Translations under genes and position numbers: made by a program | Shown here: positions 1 through 9,385 of the stretch, piece by piece | Layout: each line of letters starts with the position of its first letter | Numbering within the stretch: the stretch's first letter is position 1 | Notes under the pieces: model-generated | Told to the model about the DNA's origin: nothing | Seen by the model: only the letters and a program-made list of their open reading frames with translations | The model's database searches: none | Assembly (NCBI GenBank): GCA_024637135.1 | Contig: JAGXFT010000011.1 | Coordinates: 1 to 56,514, forward strand | Direction of reading: 5' to 3' | Source: Nitriliruptorales bacterium | GTDB lineage: Bacteria; Actinomycetota; Nitriliruptoria; Nitriliruptorales; Nitriliruptoraceae | DNA length: 56,514 nt

Positions 1-837
1 GGCGGGGACTACGACCCATCCGACTACACCTCGCGTCGGGACTGGGCCGTCGCCGCCGACGGCGCCCGAATCCCCATCTCGATCGTGCATCGGGTCGGGG
101 TCGAGTCGCCCGCGGCGACGCTGTTGTACGGCTACGGCGCCTACGAGATCTCGCTCGATCCGGGGTTCTCGGTGTCACGGTTGAGCCTGCTCGACCGCGG
201 CTGCGTGGTGGCCATCGCCCACGTCCGTGGTGGCGGGGAGATGGGCCGGGGTTGGTACCTCGCCGGCAAGTTCGACCACAAGCGCAACTCCTTCTCCGAC
301 TTCGTCGCGGTCGCCGACCACCTGGTCGCATCCGGCGTCACGACCCACGACCGGCTCGCGATCGAGGGGGGTTCCGCCGGCGGCCTGCTGATGGGCGCCG
401 TCGTCAACGCCCGCCCCGACCTGGCCGCGGCGGTCGTGGCCGCGGTGCCGTTCGTCGACGTCCTGTCGACCATGTCGGACCCCACCCTGCCCCTGACCGT
501 GGGGGAGTACGAGGAGTGGGGCAACCCGCTGGAGGAGGCCTGGTTCGACGTCATCCGGGCCTACTCGCCCTACGACAACGTGACCGCCGCCGCGTACCCG
601 GCGATGTTGGTCACCGCCGGCCTCACCGACCCCCGTGTCGGGTTCTGGGAACCCGCCAAGTGGGTTGCGCGCCTGCGCGACCACACCACGTCGGACCGCC
701 CGATCCTGTTGCGGACCGAGATGGGTGCGGGCCACGGCGGTCCGTCCGGCCGCTACCGGGCCTGGGAGGAACGGGCTTTCGAGTTGGCGTTCGTCCTGGA
801 CCGCCTGCACGCCACCTCGACGCTGCCCACCACCTGA
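1..837 (+). CDS. Prolyl oligopeptidase family (S9, oligopeptidase B-like), C-terminal part; 5' end outside window
   Basis: This is the catalytic C-terminal domain of an S9 serine peptidase, which cleaves short peptides after basic or prolyl residues. The frame is open from base 1, so the gene starts upstream of the window. The first visible residues (GGYDPSDYTS) match the end of the propeller domain of oligopeptidase B relatives. The alpha/beta-hydrolase part follows: YGYGAYE, then HVRGGGEMGRGW, then the nucleophile elbow GGSAGG with the Ser codon at 373-375. The acid region lies around LTDPRVGFWEP and the His is in GAGHGGPSGR. About 278 residues are visible. A PtrB-type specificity is inferred from the HVRGGGE block. 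It ends 124 nt before rsmD, with a palindromic repeat between. Confidence 0.93.
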   Translation, partial: GGDYDPSDYTSRRDWAVAADGARIPISIVHRVGVESPAATLLYGYGAYEISLDPGFSVSRLSLLDRGCVVAIAHVRGGGEMGRGWYLAGKFDHKRNSFSDFVAVADHLVASGVTTHDRLAIEGGSAGGLLMGAVVNARPDLAAAVVAAVPFVDVLSTMSDPTLPLTVGEYEEWGNPLEEAWFDVIRAYSPYDNVTAAAYPAMLVTAGLTDPRVGFWEPAKWVARLRDHTTSDRPILLRTEMGAGHGGPSGRYRAWEERAFELAFVLDRLHATSTLPTT

Positions 838-878
838 CCCTGCCCACGACCCGGCCGATCCAGCCCGCCCACCACCAT

Positions 879-924
879 CGAGTGTGCGGATCAGCGCGGT
901 ATTCGGCGCCGATGCGCACACTCG
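879..924. repeat. Palindromic element, copy 1 (imperfect)
   Basis: Ten-base perfect outer arms (CGAGTGTGCG at 879-888 and CGCACACTCG at 915-924) enclose an inner stem with mismatches and a GGTATTCGG loop. The same arm sequence and the GGTAT loop recur at 28999-29046, where the palindrome is nearly perfect. It lies between two same-strand genes. It may work as a terminator or be a dispersed REP-like element. Confidence 0.7.
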
Positions 925-961
925 ACGTGGAAGCGATGACGACGCGAACGGGAGGATCCCC

Positions 962-1516
962 ATGCGGGTGATCGCCGGCACGGCCAAGGGACACCCGTTG
1001 GTGGCCCCGACCGGACGTGGCACCCGCCCCACGGCGGATCGCGTCCGCGAGGCCGTGTTCTCGTCGCTGCAGGCGGTCGTCGGGGGGGCCAGGGTCGCGG
1101 ACCTGTATGCCGGATCGGGCGCCCTGGGGATCGAGGCGCTGTCGCGAGGTGCCGTGGCCGCGACCTTCGTCGAACGCGACCGTCGGGCCTGCGCCACGAT
1201 CCGCCACAACCTCGCGACCACTCGCCTGGACGCCGGCGCCACCGTGGTCGTCCGTGACGTCCGCTCGGCGCTGCCGGACCTCGCCGACGCGGGGGAGGCC
1301 TTCGACCTGGTGTTCCTGGATCCGCCGTACCAGGTCGACCCGGACGAGTTGCGCGAGGTCCTCGCGGGCCTCCCGGCCGTGCTCGCCGACGGGGGCCGGG
1401 TCCGGCTCGAGGAGGCGGCCAAGGGCCCCGACGCCCACTGGCCCGAGTCGCTGTTGGTGACGCGCGTCCGTCGCTACGGTGACACCCGGATCGTCGAGGC
1501 CGAGCGGGAGGCATGA
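962..1516 (+). CDS. rsmD: 16S rRNA (guanine(966)-N2)-methyltransferase RsmD
   Basis: RsmD methylates N2 of G966 in 16S rRNA using SAM, during 30S assembly in the cytoplasm. The 184-residue protein has the usual family length. It opens with MRVIAGTAKGH, has the target-binding TRPTADRVREAVFSSL block, SAM motif I DLYAGSGALGIEALSRGA, and the catalytic motif FLDPPY of N2-guanine methyltransferases. The ATG at 962 is preceded by GGGAGG at 950-955, a strong ribosome site. Its TGA overlaps the ATG of coaD by 4 nt, so the two genes are probably translationally coupled. The rsmD-coaD pair is a classic bacterial arrangement. Confidence 0.96.
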   Translation: MRVIAGTAKGHPLVAPTGRGTRPTADRVREAVFSSLQAVVGGARVADLYAGSGALGIEALSRGAVAATFVERDRRACATIRHNLATTRLDAGATVVVRDVRSALPDLADAGEAFDLVFLDPPYQVDPDELREVLAGLPAVLADGGRVRLEEAAKGPDAHWPESLLVTRVRRYGDTRIVEAEREA

Positions 1517-1998
1517 CCATGCGGGTCGTCGTGCCCGGGTCCTTCGACCCCATCACCAACGGCCACGTCGACGTGGTCGAACGGGTCGCGAGGCGGGTCG
1601 ACCACGTCGTGGTCGCGGTGCTGGTGAACCCCGCCAAGCAGGGCACGTTCTCGGTCGACGAGCGCATGGACCTGATCCGCGCGAGCCTCGACCACCTCGA
1701 CAACGTCGCCGTGGATGCCTTCGAGGGGTTGCTGGTCGACTGGTGCAACGCCAACGGGATCGGCGTCATCGCCAAGGGCCTGCGTGCGGTGGCCGACTTC
1801 GAGTACGAACTGCAGATGGCCCAGATGAACGCGCGCATCGGGGACATCGAGACGATGTTCGTCCCCGCCAGTCCGTCGTCGTCGTACCTGTCCTCCTCGC
1901 TGGTCAAGGAGGTCGCACGTTTCGGTGGCACGGTCACCGGCACCGTGCCCGCCGTGGTCGAGGACGCCCTGCTGGCGCGACTGGCCGAATCCGACTGA
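1513..1998 (+). CDS. coaD: Phosphopantetheine adenylyltransferase CoaD
   Basis: CoaD transfers AMP from ATP to 4'-phosphopantetheine, the penultimate step of coenzyme A synthesis. The 161-residue product matches the family length. It shows the nucleotidyltransferase motif PGSFDPITNGH near the N-terminus. The conserved GLRAVADFEYE block follows at about residue 94, then the C-terminal active-site segment SPSSSYLSSSLVKEVARFGG. The ATG at 1513 overlaps the rsmD stop. A second in-frame ATG lies two codons further on and could also be used. The gene belongs to the same operon as rsmD. Confidence 0.97.
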   Translation: MTMRVVVPGSFDPITNGHVDVVERVARRVDHVVVAVLVNPAKQGTFSVDERMDLIRASLDHLDNVAVDAFEGLLVDWCNANGIGVIAKGLRAVADFEYELQMAQMNARIGDIETMFVPASPSSSYLSSSLVKEVARFGGTVTGTVPAVVEDALLARLAESD

Positions 1999-2052
1999 CG
2001 CGTCGACACCCATGTCCTGTGGCCCGTGGTGGGGCCGTGGGTTCCGACGCGT
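1998..2052. terminator. Nested inverted repeat after coaD, possible terminator
   Basis: Arms ACGCGTCG (1998-2005) and CGACGCGT (2045-2052) are exact reverse complements. Inside them a small stem GGCCC (2021-2025) and GGGCC (2032-2036) can form. There is no T run, which is common for high-GC actinobacterial terminators. The position just after coaD fits a stop for the rsmD-coaD transcript, but this is only inference. Confidence 0.35.
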
Positions 2053-2163
2053 GGCGTTGTAGGATCATGCCCGTGCTCGCACCGGCGAGCCGTGCCGTTG
2101 CATCACGTTGCCGCACCACGATCCTGCACCACGATCCTGTCGCCCGAGCCAAGGCCGCCCACG

Positions 2164-2733
2164 ATGTCCGACTTCGAAGTCCCCGATGTCGTCGATCGGC
2201 ACGAGCCCCAGCGCGGTGCCGGACGTGGTGACGCCATCGACGTGGACAGCCGGCTGCGGCAGCTCGAGCGGATGATCGCCGAGGCGAAGCCGGTCCCGCT
2301 GTCGTCGTCGATCATGCTGGGCAAGGCGGAGGCGCAGGGGATGGTCGCCGACCTGCGCTCGGCGATGCCCGAGGAGTTGCGCCAGGCACGGTGGGTGGTC
2401 AAGGAGCGCGAAGAGGTGCTCGAGTCGGCCCAGTCCGAGGCAACCCGCATCATCGAGGAGGCGCGTTCCGAGCGGGCCAGGTTGATCTCGCGGACCGAGG
2501 TGGTCGAGGCCGCCAACCGCGAGGCAGGTCGGATCGTCGACGACGCCCAGGAACGGGCGCGGCAGATGCGCCTGGACGCCGACGACTACGTCGACGGCAA
2601 GCTCGCGAACTTCGAGATCGTGCTGAACAAGACCCTGACGGCGGTCGAGCACGGCCGGGACAAGTTGCGAGGTCGCCTGCACGGCGACGAACTGGTCCAG
2701 GAACTGGCCGACGACGACGGCAACGGCGTCTGA
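2164..2733 (+). CDS. DivIVA-like coiled-coil protein (conserved actinobacterial gene upstream of DUF177)
   Basis: The product has 189 residues. The N-terminal third is acidic and followed by RLRQLERMIAEAKPVPLSSS, then a long charged helix rich in Glu, Arg and Ala (about residues 60-170, e.g. EAARSERARLI-type heptads). It has no transmembrane segment. Actinobacteria carry a DivIVA/ATPase-b-like coiled-coil protein at this place, just before DUF177-rpmF-rnc (the Rv2927c position, from memory). A role in cell-pole or septum organisation is possible but not shown. The ATG at 2164 is chosen because the family begins near this point; no clear ribosome site precedes it. Upstream, TAGGAT near 2060 resembles a -10 box with a leader of about 100 nt. 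Here an accessory insertion separates it from DUF177. Confidence 0.8.
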   Translation: MSDFEVPDVVDRHEPQRGAGRGDAIDVDSRLRQLERMIAEAKPVPLSSSIMLGKAEAQGMVADLRSAMPEELRQARWVVKEREEVLESAQSEATRIIEEARSERARLISRTEVVEAANREAGRIVDDAQERARQMRLDADDYVDGKLANFEIVLNKTLTAVEHGRDKLRGRLHGDELVQELADDDGNGV

Positions 2734-2772
2734 CCAGGTCGGCCACGGACGTGCTGGCGGACGCGTCGGGCC

Positions 2773-3404
2773 TCACCGTCGTGAGGTCGCGCGGAACGGG
2801 TCGAGGGTCCGGCGGATCGCGCCCCGCCCGTCCCACACGCCACGGTCGTGCGCGAGCTGGCACAGCCACTCGTTGAGCAGGATCACCTCGCGACGCTCGT
2901 GCCACCCGTCCGGCACGGCGGCGACGTCGCGGTAGCCGTCCAGGAAGGCGCCGGCGAGGGGTTCGGGCCCGGACCAGGCCATCATGGCGAGGTCGACCTC
3001 GGCCCAGGTGAGGGACACGGAAGGATCGACCAGTGCGGGGCCCCGCCGGGTAGCCAGTTGTCGCGGTGCCACCCGTGGACGTCGATCTCGGTCGCCGTGT
3101 GCACGCGTGCAACCATGCGGCCGAGCCGGACCCAGAACGCCAGGTCGCCATCGGGTACGGGGTCGAGGGCTTCCAGCACGAGGAGGTCGACCAGCACGCG
3201 GTGGATCGCGGGGGTCGTCGCGTCCGCGTCGGCCAGCGCGGTCAGGCCGTCCGCCTCGCCGGCGAACAGCCCTGTTGGCGCCTCGGGCAGCGCCTTCGCG
3301 AACACCGTCGAGCCGTCGTCGAAGTGCACGATGCCGGCGACCGCGATGGCCCCGTCATCGCGCGAGTCGACCTGGGTCACGTCGCCCAGCCCTGCGGCGG
3401 TCAC
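2773..3404 (-). pseudogene. Fructosamine kinase-like gene, frameshifted and lacking its middle
   Basis: Two reading frames together resemble a fructosamine/ketosamine-3-kinase, a small aminoglycoside-phosphotransferase-fold enzyme. The upstream frame carries the N-lobe (DDGSTVFAKAL, FAGEADGLTALA) up to GWHRDN. The downstream frame carries GPALVDPSVS, WAEVDLAMM and GYRDVAAVP. The frames meet near 3037-3045 in GGCGGGGCCCCG, where one more G would restore the frame. The segment normally lying between GWHRDN and the DPxxxxxxxEVDLAM block, with the catalytic HGDxWxGN motif, is absent, so about 70-90 residues are missing. The GTG at 3404 is the likely original start. I read this as a decayed gene. 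A sequencing error could explain the frameshift but not the missing middle. Confidence 0.72.
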
Positions 3405-3435
3405 GCCGCCCGCAGCATGTCGGCCACCGACGTCG

Positions 3436-4515
3436 TCACGCGTCAGCAGCGTCCATGGCGACCACACGCTGGACCTGGTGGTCGCTGTCGCCCAACTGGG
3501 CGTCAAGCATCACCAGCCGCTTGGCGACGTGGGCACCCGGGTACTCCCAGGTCATCCCGATGCCACCGTGCAGTTGGATCGACTCCTCGGCGACCTTGCG
3601 GGCACATTGTCCGACCAGGTGCTTGGCCAGTGCCACGGATCGGGGACCGGCCGGCGTGTCGAGGTCGGCGGCGGCGCGGATCGTGATCGATCGCGCCTGC
3701 TCGCGTTCCAGCGACAGGTCCACGACCCGGTGCTGCAACGCCTGGAAGCTGGCCAGCGGCCGTCCGAACTGCTTGCGGGCGCCGAGGTGGTCCGTCGTCA
3801 TGTCCACCAGCCGGTCCATCGCGCCGACGGCCTCGGCGCACAGCGCCACCCGGCCCGCGTCCAGTGCCGCGTCCAGCGCGCCACCGACGTCGGTTCCCAG
3901 CAGGCGCGCCGGCGTGTCCTCCAGCACCACCTCGCTCGCACCGCCCCCGTCGATCAGCCCGTAGTCGTGCATCGCGGCGTCGGACGGGTCGACCGCGAGC
4001 AGGACCATCACGTCGTCGGCCATGGCGGTGACCACGAGCAGGTCGGCGCCGGGGCCGCCGTGGACGACCGACTTGCGGCCCGTGACGCGCCAGCCCCCGC
4101 CGCCCCCGTGGGCGGTCGTGGCGAGGTCGTGGACGGCGTCGGGATCGTCCGGCTCGGCGAAGGCCACGACCGCGCGGGTGCCGGCCATCACCGTCTCCAG
4201 GTCGTCGCCGGCGTCGACCGACGACAGCAACCGCAGGGCGAGCAGGGTGGCCAGCAGCGGCTCGGGACAGGTCGCGCGGCCGACCTCGGTGAAGATGGCC
4301 AACAGGTCCAACCCGGTGCCGCCGAAGCCGCCGTGGTCCTCGTCCACCATGGCCGCCAGCACGCCCATCTCGGCCAGCGCCTTCCAGGCAGTGGGGAGGT
4401 GGTACGGCGTGGTGTAGGCAGCCGTCGCGCGGGTCTCGGGATCCCACGTGTCGGCCAACAGGCGACGCAGCGCCTCCGCGAGCATCTGGCGGTCATCGCT
4501 GGTGGTGAAGTCCAT
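3436..4515 (-). CDS. Acyl-CoA dehydrogenase, smaller subunit-type (FadE family)
   Basis: This FAD-dependent acyl-CoA dehydrogenase (359 residues) would introduce a trans double bond into an acyl-CoA. It has an N-terminal helical domain with DEDHGGFGGTGLD, a middle beta domain with reduced conservation, and a C-terminal helical domain with ARKQFGRPLASFQALQHR and ESIQLHGGIGMTWEYP. It starts 4 nt after the stop of the upstream acyl-CoA dehydrogenase gene. Adjacent paired genes of this kind in actinobacteria often encode heterotetramers (FadE28/FadE29-type, steroid side-chain oxidation), so a two-subunit enzyme is likely; the substrate is unknown. ATG 4515 is chosen because MDFTTSDDRQ matches family N-termini. 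A decayed kinase gene overlaps nothing but follows closely. Confidence 0.92.
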   Translation of the reverse strand: MDFTTSDDRQMLAEALRRLLADTWDPETRATAAYTTPYHLPTAWKALAEMGVLAAMVDEDHGGFGGTGLDLLAIFTEVGRATCPEPLLATLLALRLLSSVDAGDDLETVMAGTRAVVAFAEPDDPDAVHDLATTAHGGGGGWRVTGRKSVVHGGPGADLLVVTAMADDVMVLLAVDPSDAAMHDYGLIDGGGASEVVLEDTPARLLGTDVGGALDAALDAGRVALCAEAVGAMDRLVDMTTDHLGARKQFGRPLASFQALQHRVVDLSLEREQARSITIRAAADLDTPAGPRSVALAKHLVGQCARKVAEESIQLHGGIGMTWEYPGAHVAKRLVMLDAQLGDSDHQVQRVVAMDAADA

Positions 4516-4519
4516 CGGC

Positions 4520-5704
<1,185 letters not shown>

Positions 5705-5856
5705 CCGGTCCTCCTGCGGTGGGGCCGTCACCGGCCGTGGCCGGTCCGTTCTCGCCCGGGCGACGTGCGTGGACGCGATGCGAGGCTACGCCACGGCCGA
5801 ACCCGGCGAGTGTCGCGTCGGGCCGGTGTCCACGTGTGGGAGCCACCGCGACGTCG

Positions 5857-6606
5857 TCACGGGTCCGGTGGGTCGTCGACGTTCATCTCGACCAACTCGA
5901 GCTCGACCCAATCCGACACGGCGAGCTCGGGATTGCGGGGGTCGCCGGGGCCGAGCGGTCCCCGGCGTCCGAGCAGCCGGCGCCACCACCGCTGCGGGGT
6001 CCGCGCCGGTCCCCGGGCCGCGAGTTCCGCCCGCCGACTGGCGTCACGGCGGTCCCGACGGCCGTCCGGGCGTCGCACCTCCTCGCGGACCCGACGGGCG
6101 GTGTCACGGCCGAACAGCCGGACGGTCAACAGCAGCGCGACGTCGACCGCGGTGACCTTGCCCTCGCAGGTGATGATGTGGCCCGACTCGACGATGCGCT
6201 CGGTCGAGGCCTCGGCCCCGTAGGACTCCAGCAGCGGCGTCGCCAGCCAGTGGGTCGTGGCGAGGCGGTCGTCCAGCAGTCCCGCAGCCGCCACCACGAC
6301 CGTGCCGGTCGAGCTGGCGACGAGCCACTGGCAGGTCGGCTCGACCCGGCGCAGCCAGTGCGCGAGGTCGCCGTCCCGGGCCGTCTCGCGGACACCGAGC
6401 CCCCCGGGCACGAGCACCACGTCCGGCCGCAGCGCGTCGTCCCAGGTCCGGTCGACGTGCTCGATCCCGCCGATGCCCGCCACCGTGCCGACCTCGGCAC
6501 CGACCCCGATGAACTCGACCTCCGGGATCCGTCCGAGCACCAACGAGAATGCCTCGCACTCGTCCAGCGACACGCCGGGGAACACCGTGAGGGCGACCTG
6601 GACCAT
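5857..6606 (-). CDS. DJ-1/PfpI superfamily protein with Ser in place of the nucleophilic Cys
   Basis: The N-terminal 165 residues form a class I glutamine amidotransferase-like (DJ-1/PfpI) domain of the kind found in GlxA/AraC-type regulators. LTVFPGVSLDECEAFS opens it, then VLVPGGLGVRET, the elbow region ASSTGTVVVAAAGLLDD and ATTHWLATPLL. No AraC-type HTH follows. Instead there is an Arg-rich tail of about 80 residues ending in acidic sequence. In relatives the elbow reads CTG; here it is STG (Ser99), so hydrolase activity by the usual Cys is not expected. It may bind a ligand or be inactive. ATG 6604-6606 matches the domain start. It is divergent from the membrane protein gene at 6855. Confidence 0.8.
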   Translation of the reverse strand: MVQVALTVFPGVSLDECEAFSLVLGRIPEVEFIGVGAEVGTVAGIGGIEHVDRTWDDALRPDVVLVPGGLGVRETARDGDLAHWLRRVEPTCQWLVASSTGTVVVAAAGLLDDRLATTHWLATPLLESYGAEASTERIVESGHIITCEGKVTAVDVALLLTVRLFGRDTARRVREEVRRPDGRRDRRDASRRAELAARGPARTPQRWWRRLLGRRGPLGPGDPRNPELAVSDWVELELVEMNVDDPPDP

Positions 6607-6661
6607 GGCGGACTCGTTCCTGACCCACCGAGTCGGACGGCAGGACCCGGCGGGCGACGGG

Positions 6662-6695
6662 GTGCCAGAGCGGGCAGGCCGGGCCGGGCTGGCAC
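6662..6695. promoter_or_regulatory. Inverted repeat in the divergent intergenic region, possible operator
   Basis: GTGCCAG (6662-6668) and CTGGCAC (6689-6695) are perfect inverted repeats with a 20-bp spacer. They lie between the PfpI-like gene (minus) and the membrane protein gene (plus). A regulator-binding site shared by both is possible, but chance occurrence in GC-rich DNA cannot be excluded. Confidence 0.25.
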
Positions 6696-6854
6696 GGGTC
6701 GACGCCCACCGGCCATGATGCCCGCGCCACGGGGTGGTGGCAACCGGCCATGCCACGAACCTGGCCGAGTGCGGGCGCTGCTCCGGCGTCCGGGTCATCC
6801 CTGAGGTGGACCGACCGGTGGTCGCGGCACGCTCGGACATCGAGGGAGGACCAC

Positions 6855-7886
6855 ATGGAGCCGACCGCTGCGATCCCAACAGCGCCCACCGGACCCGGAC
6901 GGGTGCGGGGGCTGGTGCTGGCCGCCGACCTCGTCGACGCCGCGATCGTGGCCGGGCTCGCGGTCGTGGCTGGCCTGCTCGGATACGCCGTCACGGTCGC
7001 GACCATGGCACCCGGGCAGTTGTTCGGCGACCTGGGGGCCCTGTTGGTGGGGGCGGGCGTGGGGACGGTCGTCGCCCTCGTCGCGGCCGTCGTCATGCTG
7101 GTCGCGACCGCGCGCGGCCGCAGTCCAGGGGACCGGCTCGCACGTCCCGACCACGGCGTGTCCGGGCCGGCGGCCGCGGCCGCGCGCCTGGGTCGATGGA
7201 TCGCGCTCGCGCTGGTTGCGGCGCTGACGGCGACCGTCTCGTCCACCCTGGCCGAGCCGGCCCCGGCCGGTGTGCTGGGGCCGTCGATCGGCCTCGGCGT
7301 CGCGGCCACTGCAGCCGTGCTCGCCTACTGGGACGAGTCACCGCCTCGACGGTCGGCGCTGGGGGTGGGGGCCGTGGCCGCCGTGGTCGGGCTGGCGCTC
7401 GCCCTCGCGGTCCCGACTCGTGCGCCGTACGGGTACGAACTCCGTGCCGAGGTCGAGCGCGCGCTCCCGGGCGTGCTCGACGGCCTGGGTGCAAGACGCG
7501 TGTGTTCGGCCCAGGGTGAGGTCCGGGGCGCCATGGCCTCGCACACGCTCGAGCCGTGTCACGACCCCGACCAGGTGTGGTCGCTGGACGGGCGGTCATC
7601 GGACGTGGCCGCCGCCGTGGCCACGGCCGTGGCGGCCGACTCCGGGATAGTGGTGGCGGTCAGCGTGGCCCAGCCACTGGACGGGCGAGTCACCTGCACG
7701 CCCGGCGTTGCCGGCTGCGATGCCACGCAGCCGATCACGTGGAACCTTGCCGTCGACGACGTCGCGATCGCCCAGGTCGCCGCGACGGGCTGCGGCACCC
7801 GCGTGTACACCGGCCCGGTCAGCACCCAACCCATGGACGAGCCGCGGTTCCTGCCGGACATGGAACTCGGCGATCACTGCGCGTGA
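6855..7886 (+). CDS. Multi-pass membrane protein with an exported Cys-containing C-terminal domain, function unknown
   Basis: The product has 343 residues. The first 200 hold about five hydrophobic segments (AAIVAGLAVVAGLLGYAV, VGTVVALVAAVVMLVAT, WIALALVAALTATVSS and two more). The first part, with LAADLVDAAIVAGLAV and RSPGDRLAR, faintly recalls RDD-type membrane proteins. The C-terminal 140 residues are hydrophilic and contain four to six Cys (RRVCSAQG, LEPCHD, VTCTPGVAGC, TGCGT, DHC), which suggests a disulfide-bonded extracytoplasmic domain. ATG 6855 has the strong ribosome site GGGAGGA at 6844-6850. No family is recognised with certainty. Confidence 0.75.
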   Translation: MEPTAAIPTAPTGPGRVRGLVLAADLVDAAIVAGLAVVAGLLGYAVTVATMAPGQLFGDLGALLVGAGVGTVVALVAAVVMLVATARGRSPGDRLARPDHGVSGPAAAAARLGRWIALALVAALTATVSSTLAEPAPAGVLGPSIGLGVAATAAVLAYWDESPPRRSALGVGAVAAVVGLALALAVPTRAPYGYELRAEVERALPGVLDGLGARRVCSAQGEVRGAMASHTLEPCHDPDQVWSLDGRSSDVAAAVATAVAADSGIVVAVSVAQPLDGRVTCTPGVAGCDATQPITWNLAVDDVAIAQVAATGCGTRVYTGPVSTQPMDEPRFLPDMELGDHCA

Positions 7887-7999
7887 CTGGTCGGACACGC
7901 CGACCGGCGGCCGTCAGGGGCGGCGTGGACGTCCCAGCGGTCGGCCGCGGCGAGTGCCGAGGTGCGACCCGTCGGGGAAGGACCCTCGAACACTGACCG

Positions 8000-8420
8000 T
8001 CAGGCGTCGAGGTGGTCCTTGACGTGCAGGGCGTTCAGGCGATCCCCGTCGTGCCTGGACAACCGTCCGTACGCGAAGTGCTCCTGCGTGGGGCCGCTGT
8101 GGGCCTCGTAGCGGTTTGATGGCGGCGACGAGCAGGTCGCGGCCCTGTTCCCACGTGGTGTCGGGGTCGATGGGCGGCGCCCCGGGGATCGGCTCGTCGG
8201 TGTCGTGTGACATCGCCCCGGTCCGCAGGAACCGGCGTGCCACCAGCGGACCAACGATCCGGCGGACCACGATGCTGCGCAGTTGCGGGAACCCGTCCAG
8301 CAGGAACTCGATGCTCTGGGCGCAGTGGGCCATGGTCACCCCGGGGGACCATGGGGCGACCACCGGGAGTTGTTCGGTGGCCGAGGTCAGTCGGGCGCGC
8401 ACATCCGTCAGTGTCTCCAT
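8000..8420 (-). pseudogene. DUF1569 (DinB-like) gene with a +1 frameshift
   Basis: The first frame, from the ATG at 8420, encodes METLTDVRARLTSA and runs through MAHCAQSIEFLLDG, the RRIVGPLVARRFL segment and PIDPDTTWEQGRDLL. The next frame continues with RYEAHSGPTQEHFAYGRLS and LNALHVKDHLDA. Joined, they give a roughly 140-residue DUF1569 protein, a helical DinB-like family of unknown function with a conserved MAHC His. The junction is at 8111-8117, where dropping one C from AAACCGC restores the frame. It may be real decay or a base-call error. The start has a TAGTCT box 7 nt before the ATG, a leaderless-type promoter. Confidence 0.65.
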
Positions 8421-8427
8421 GCACCCA

Positions 8428-8433
8428 AGACTA
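8428..8433 (-). promoter_or_regulatory. Leaderless-type -10 box for the DUF1569 gene
   Basis: On the minus strand, TAGTCT ends 7 nt before the ATG at 8420. Transcription would then begin at or next to the start codon. The same spacing recurs at several other gene starts in this window. Confidence 0.35.
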
Positions 8434-8625
8434 GGCGTTGTCCGTCGATTCGGACGACCCGCGAACGGTGTCGTCGTTCGGTGCACCGGTCGGTCGCCGC
8501 GGGCTGGTCGACGACGGGAACGGCTGGGCCGGGCAGCGAGGTCGATGGGGTAGGCTGGCCCGCCGGGCGCGTCACGTGCCCGGCTCCATGCCATCGCCGC
8601 AATCACGTCCTCGAGGTGATCTCGC

Positions 8626-9174
8626 GTGCTCGTTCGCGTCCAGGAACTCATCGGCCGACCCGGGCAGTCCGACGGACTGCAACGGGCGGTCAGCCCTGCC
8701 GACCTCGTGCCGGCCGGGGACGACGACCTGCGCTGGGACCCTCCCGGCGCGACGATCCGTGGTGACCTCGACCTCGACGTCCGCCTGGAGTCGGTGGTCG
8801 ACGGCATCCTGGTGCGCGGCACCGTCGACGTCGACCTGGTGATGCCCTGCGCGCGCTGCCTCGACGAGATCGTGGACGAGGCGACCCTCGGTGTCGCCGA
8901 ACTCTTCCACGACCCGCGCCGCGTCGAGGTGGAGGACTACACCGAGGGTGAGGACTACCTGGTCGACAGCGACCTGATGCACCTCGACCTCGGACCGGCG
9001 TTGCGCGACGCGACCACCCTGATCATCCCGAGTCGGCCCCTGTGCCGACCCGACTGTGCCGGTCTCTGCGTCGTCTGCGGTGCCGACCGCAACCAGGTCG
9101 ACTGCGGCCACGGGGACGAACGTGTCCCCGACCCGCGCTGGGCGGCCCTGATGCACCTCGACCTCGACGACTGA
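8626..9174 (+). CDS. DUF177 (YceD) domain protein
   Basis: This 182-residue DUF177 protein lies directly upstream of rpmF, its almost universal partner. It has the family block VMPCARCLDEIVDEA and a late Cys cluster (PLCRPDCAGLCVVCGADRN) that probably binds a metal. YceD-family proteins are linked to 23S rRNA processing and ribosome assembly. The GTG at 8626 starts MLVRVQELIGRPG and has GAGGTGA at 8612-8618. A TAGGCT box at 8551-8556 could be the -10 of its promoter. It probably heads the transcript DUF177-rpmF-rnc. Confidence 0.92.
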   Translation: MLVRVQELIGRPGQSDGLQRAVSPADLVPAGDDDLRWDPPGATIRGDLDLDVRLESVVDGILVRGTVDVDLVMPCARCLDEIVDEATLGVAELFHDPRRVEVEDYTEGEDYLVDSDLMHLDLGPALRDATTLIIPSRPLCRPDCAGLCVVCGADRNQVDCGHGDERVPDPRWAALMHLDLDD

Positions 9175-9263
9175 CCGACCCACGACCGGCGTGACGGCCC
9201 ACCGAACGGGTCGGCCGCGCGTCCGCCCACCCGGCTGCGATGGCCCTTCGGCGTGCAACCCCG

Positions 9264-9269
9264 TATCCT
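9264..9269 (+). promoter_or_regulatory. Putative -10 box upstream of rpmF (TATCCT)
   Basis: TATCCT followed by CG lies 117 nt before rpmF. The same TATCCTCG string occurs before rplS, which supports a shared ribosomal-protein promoter type. The -35 region is not convincing. Confidence 0.3.
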
Positions 9270-9385
9270 CGACGACGACTCCGCGATCGCAGCCGCGGCA
9301 GCAGCCCCGCCCGCGCACGTCGATCAACCCCCGTTCCTCACACCACATCCCACCTGCCCTCCCACCTGACCGTCAGGAGACGCCC

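Noticed and set aside
175-1438. Long minus-strand frames opposite the oligopeptidase end and rsmD
   Set aside because: They are Arg/Pro/Gly-rich shadows of plus-strand genes with clear motifs; no family match.
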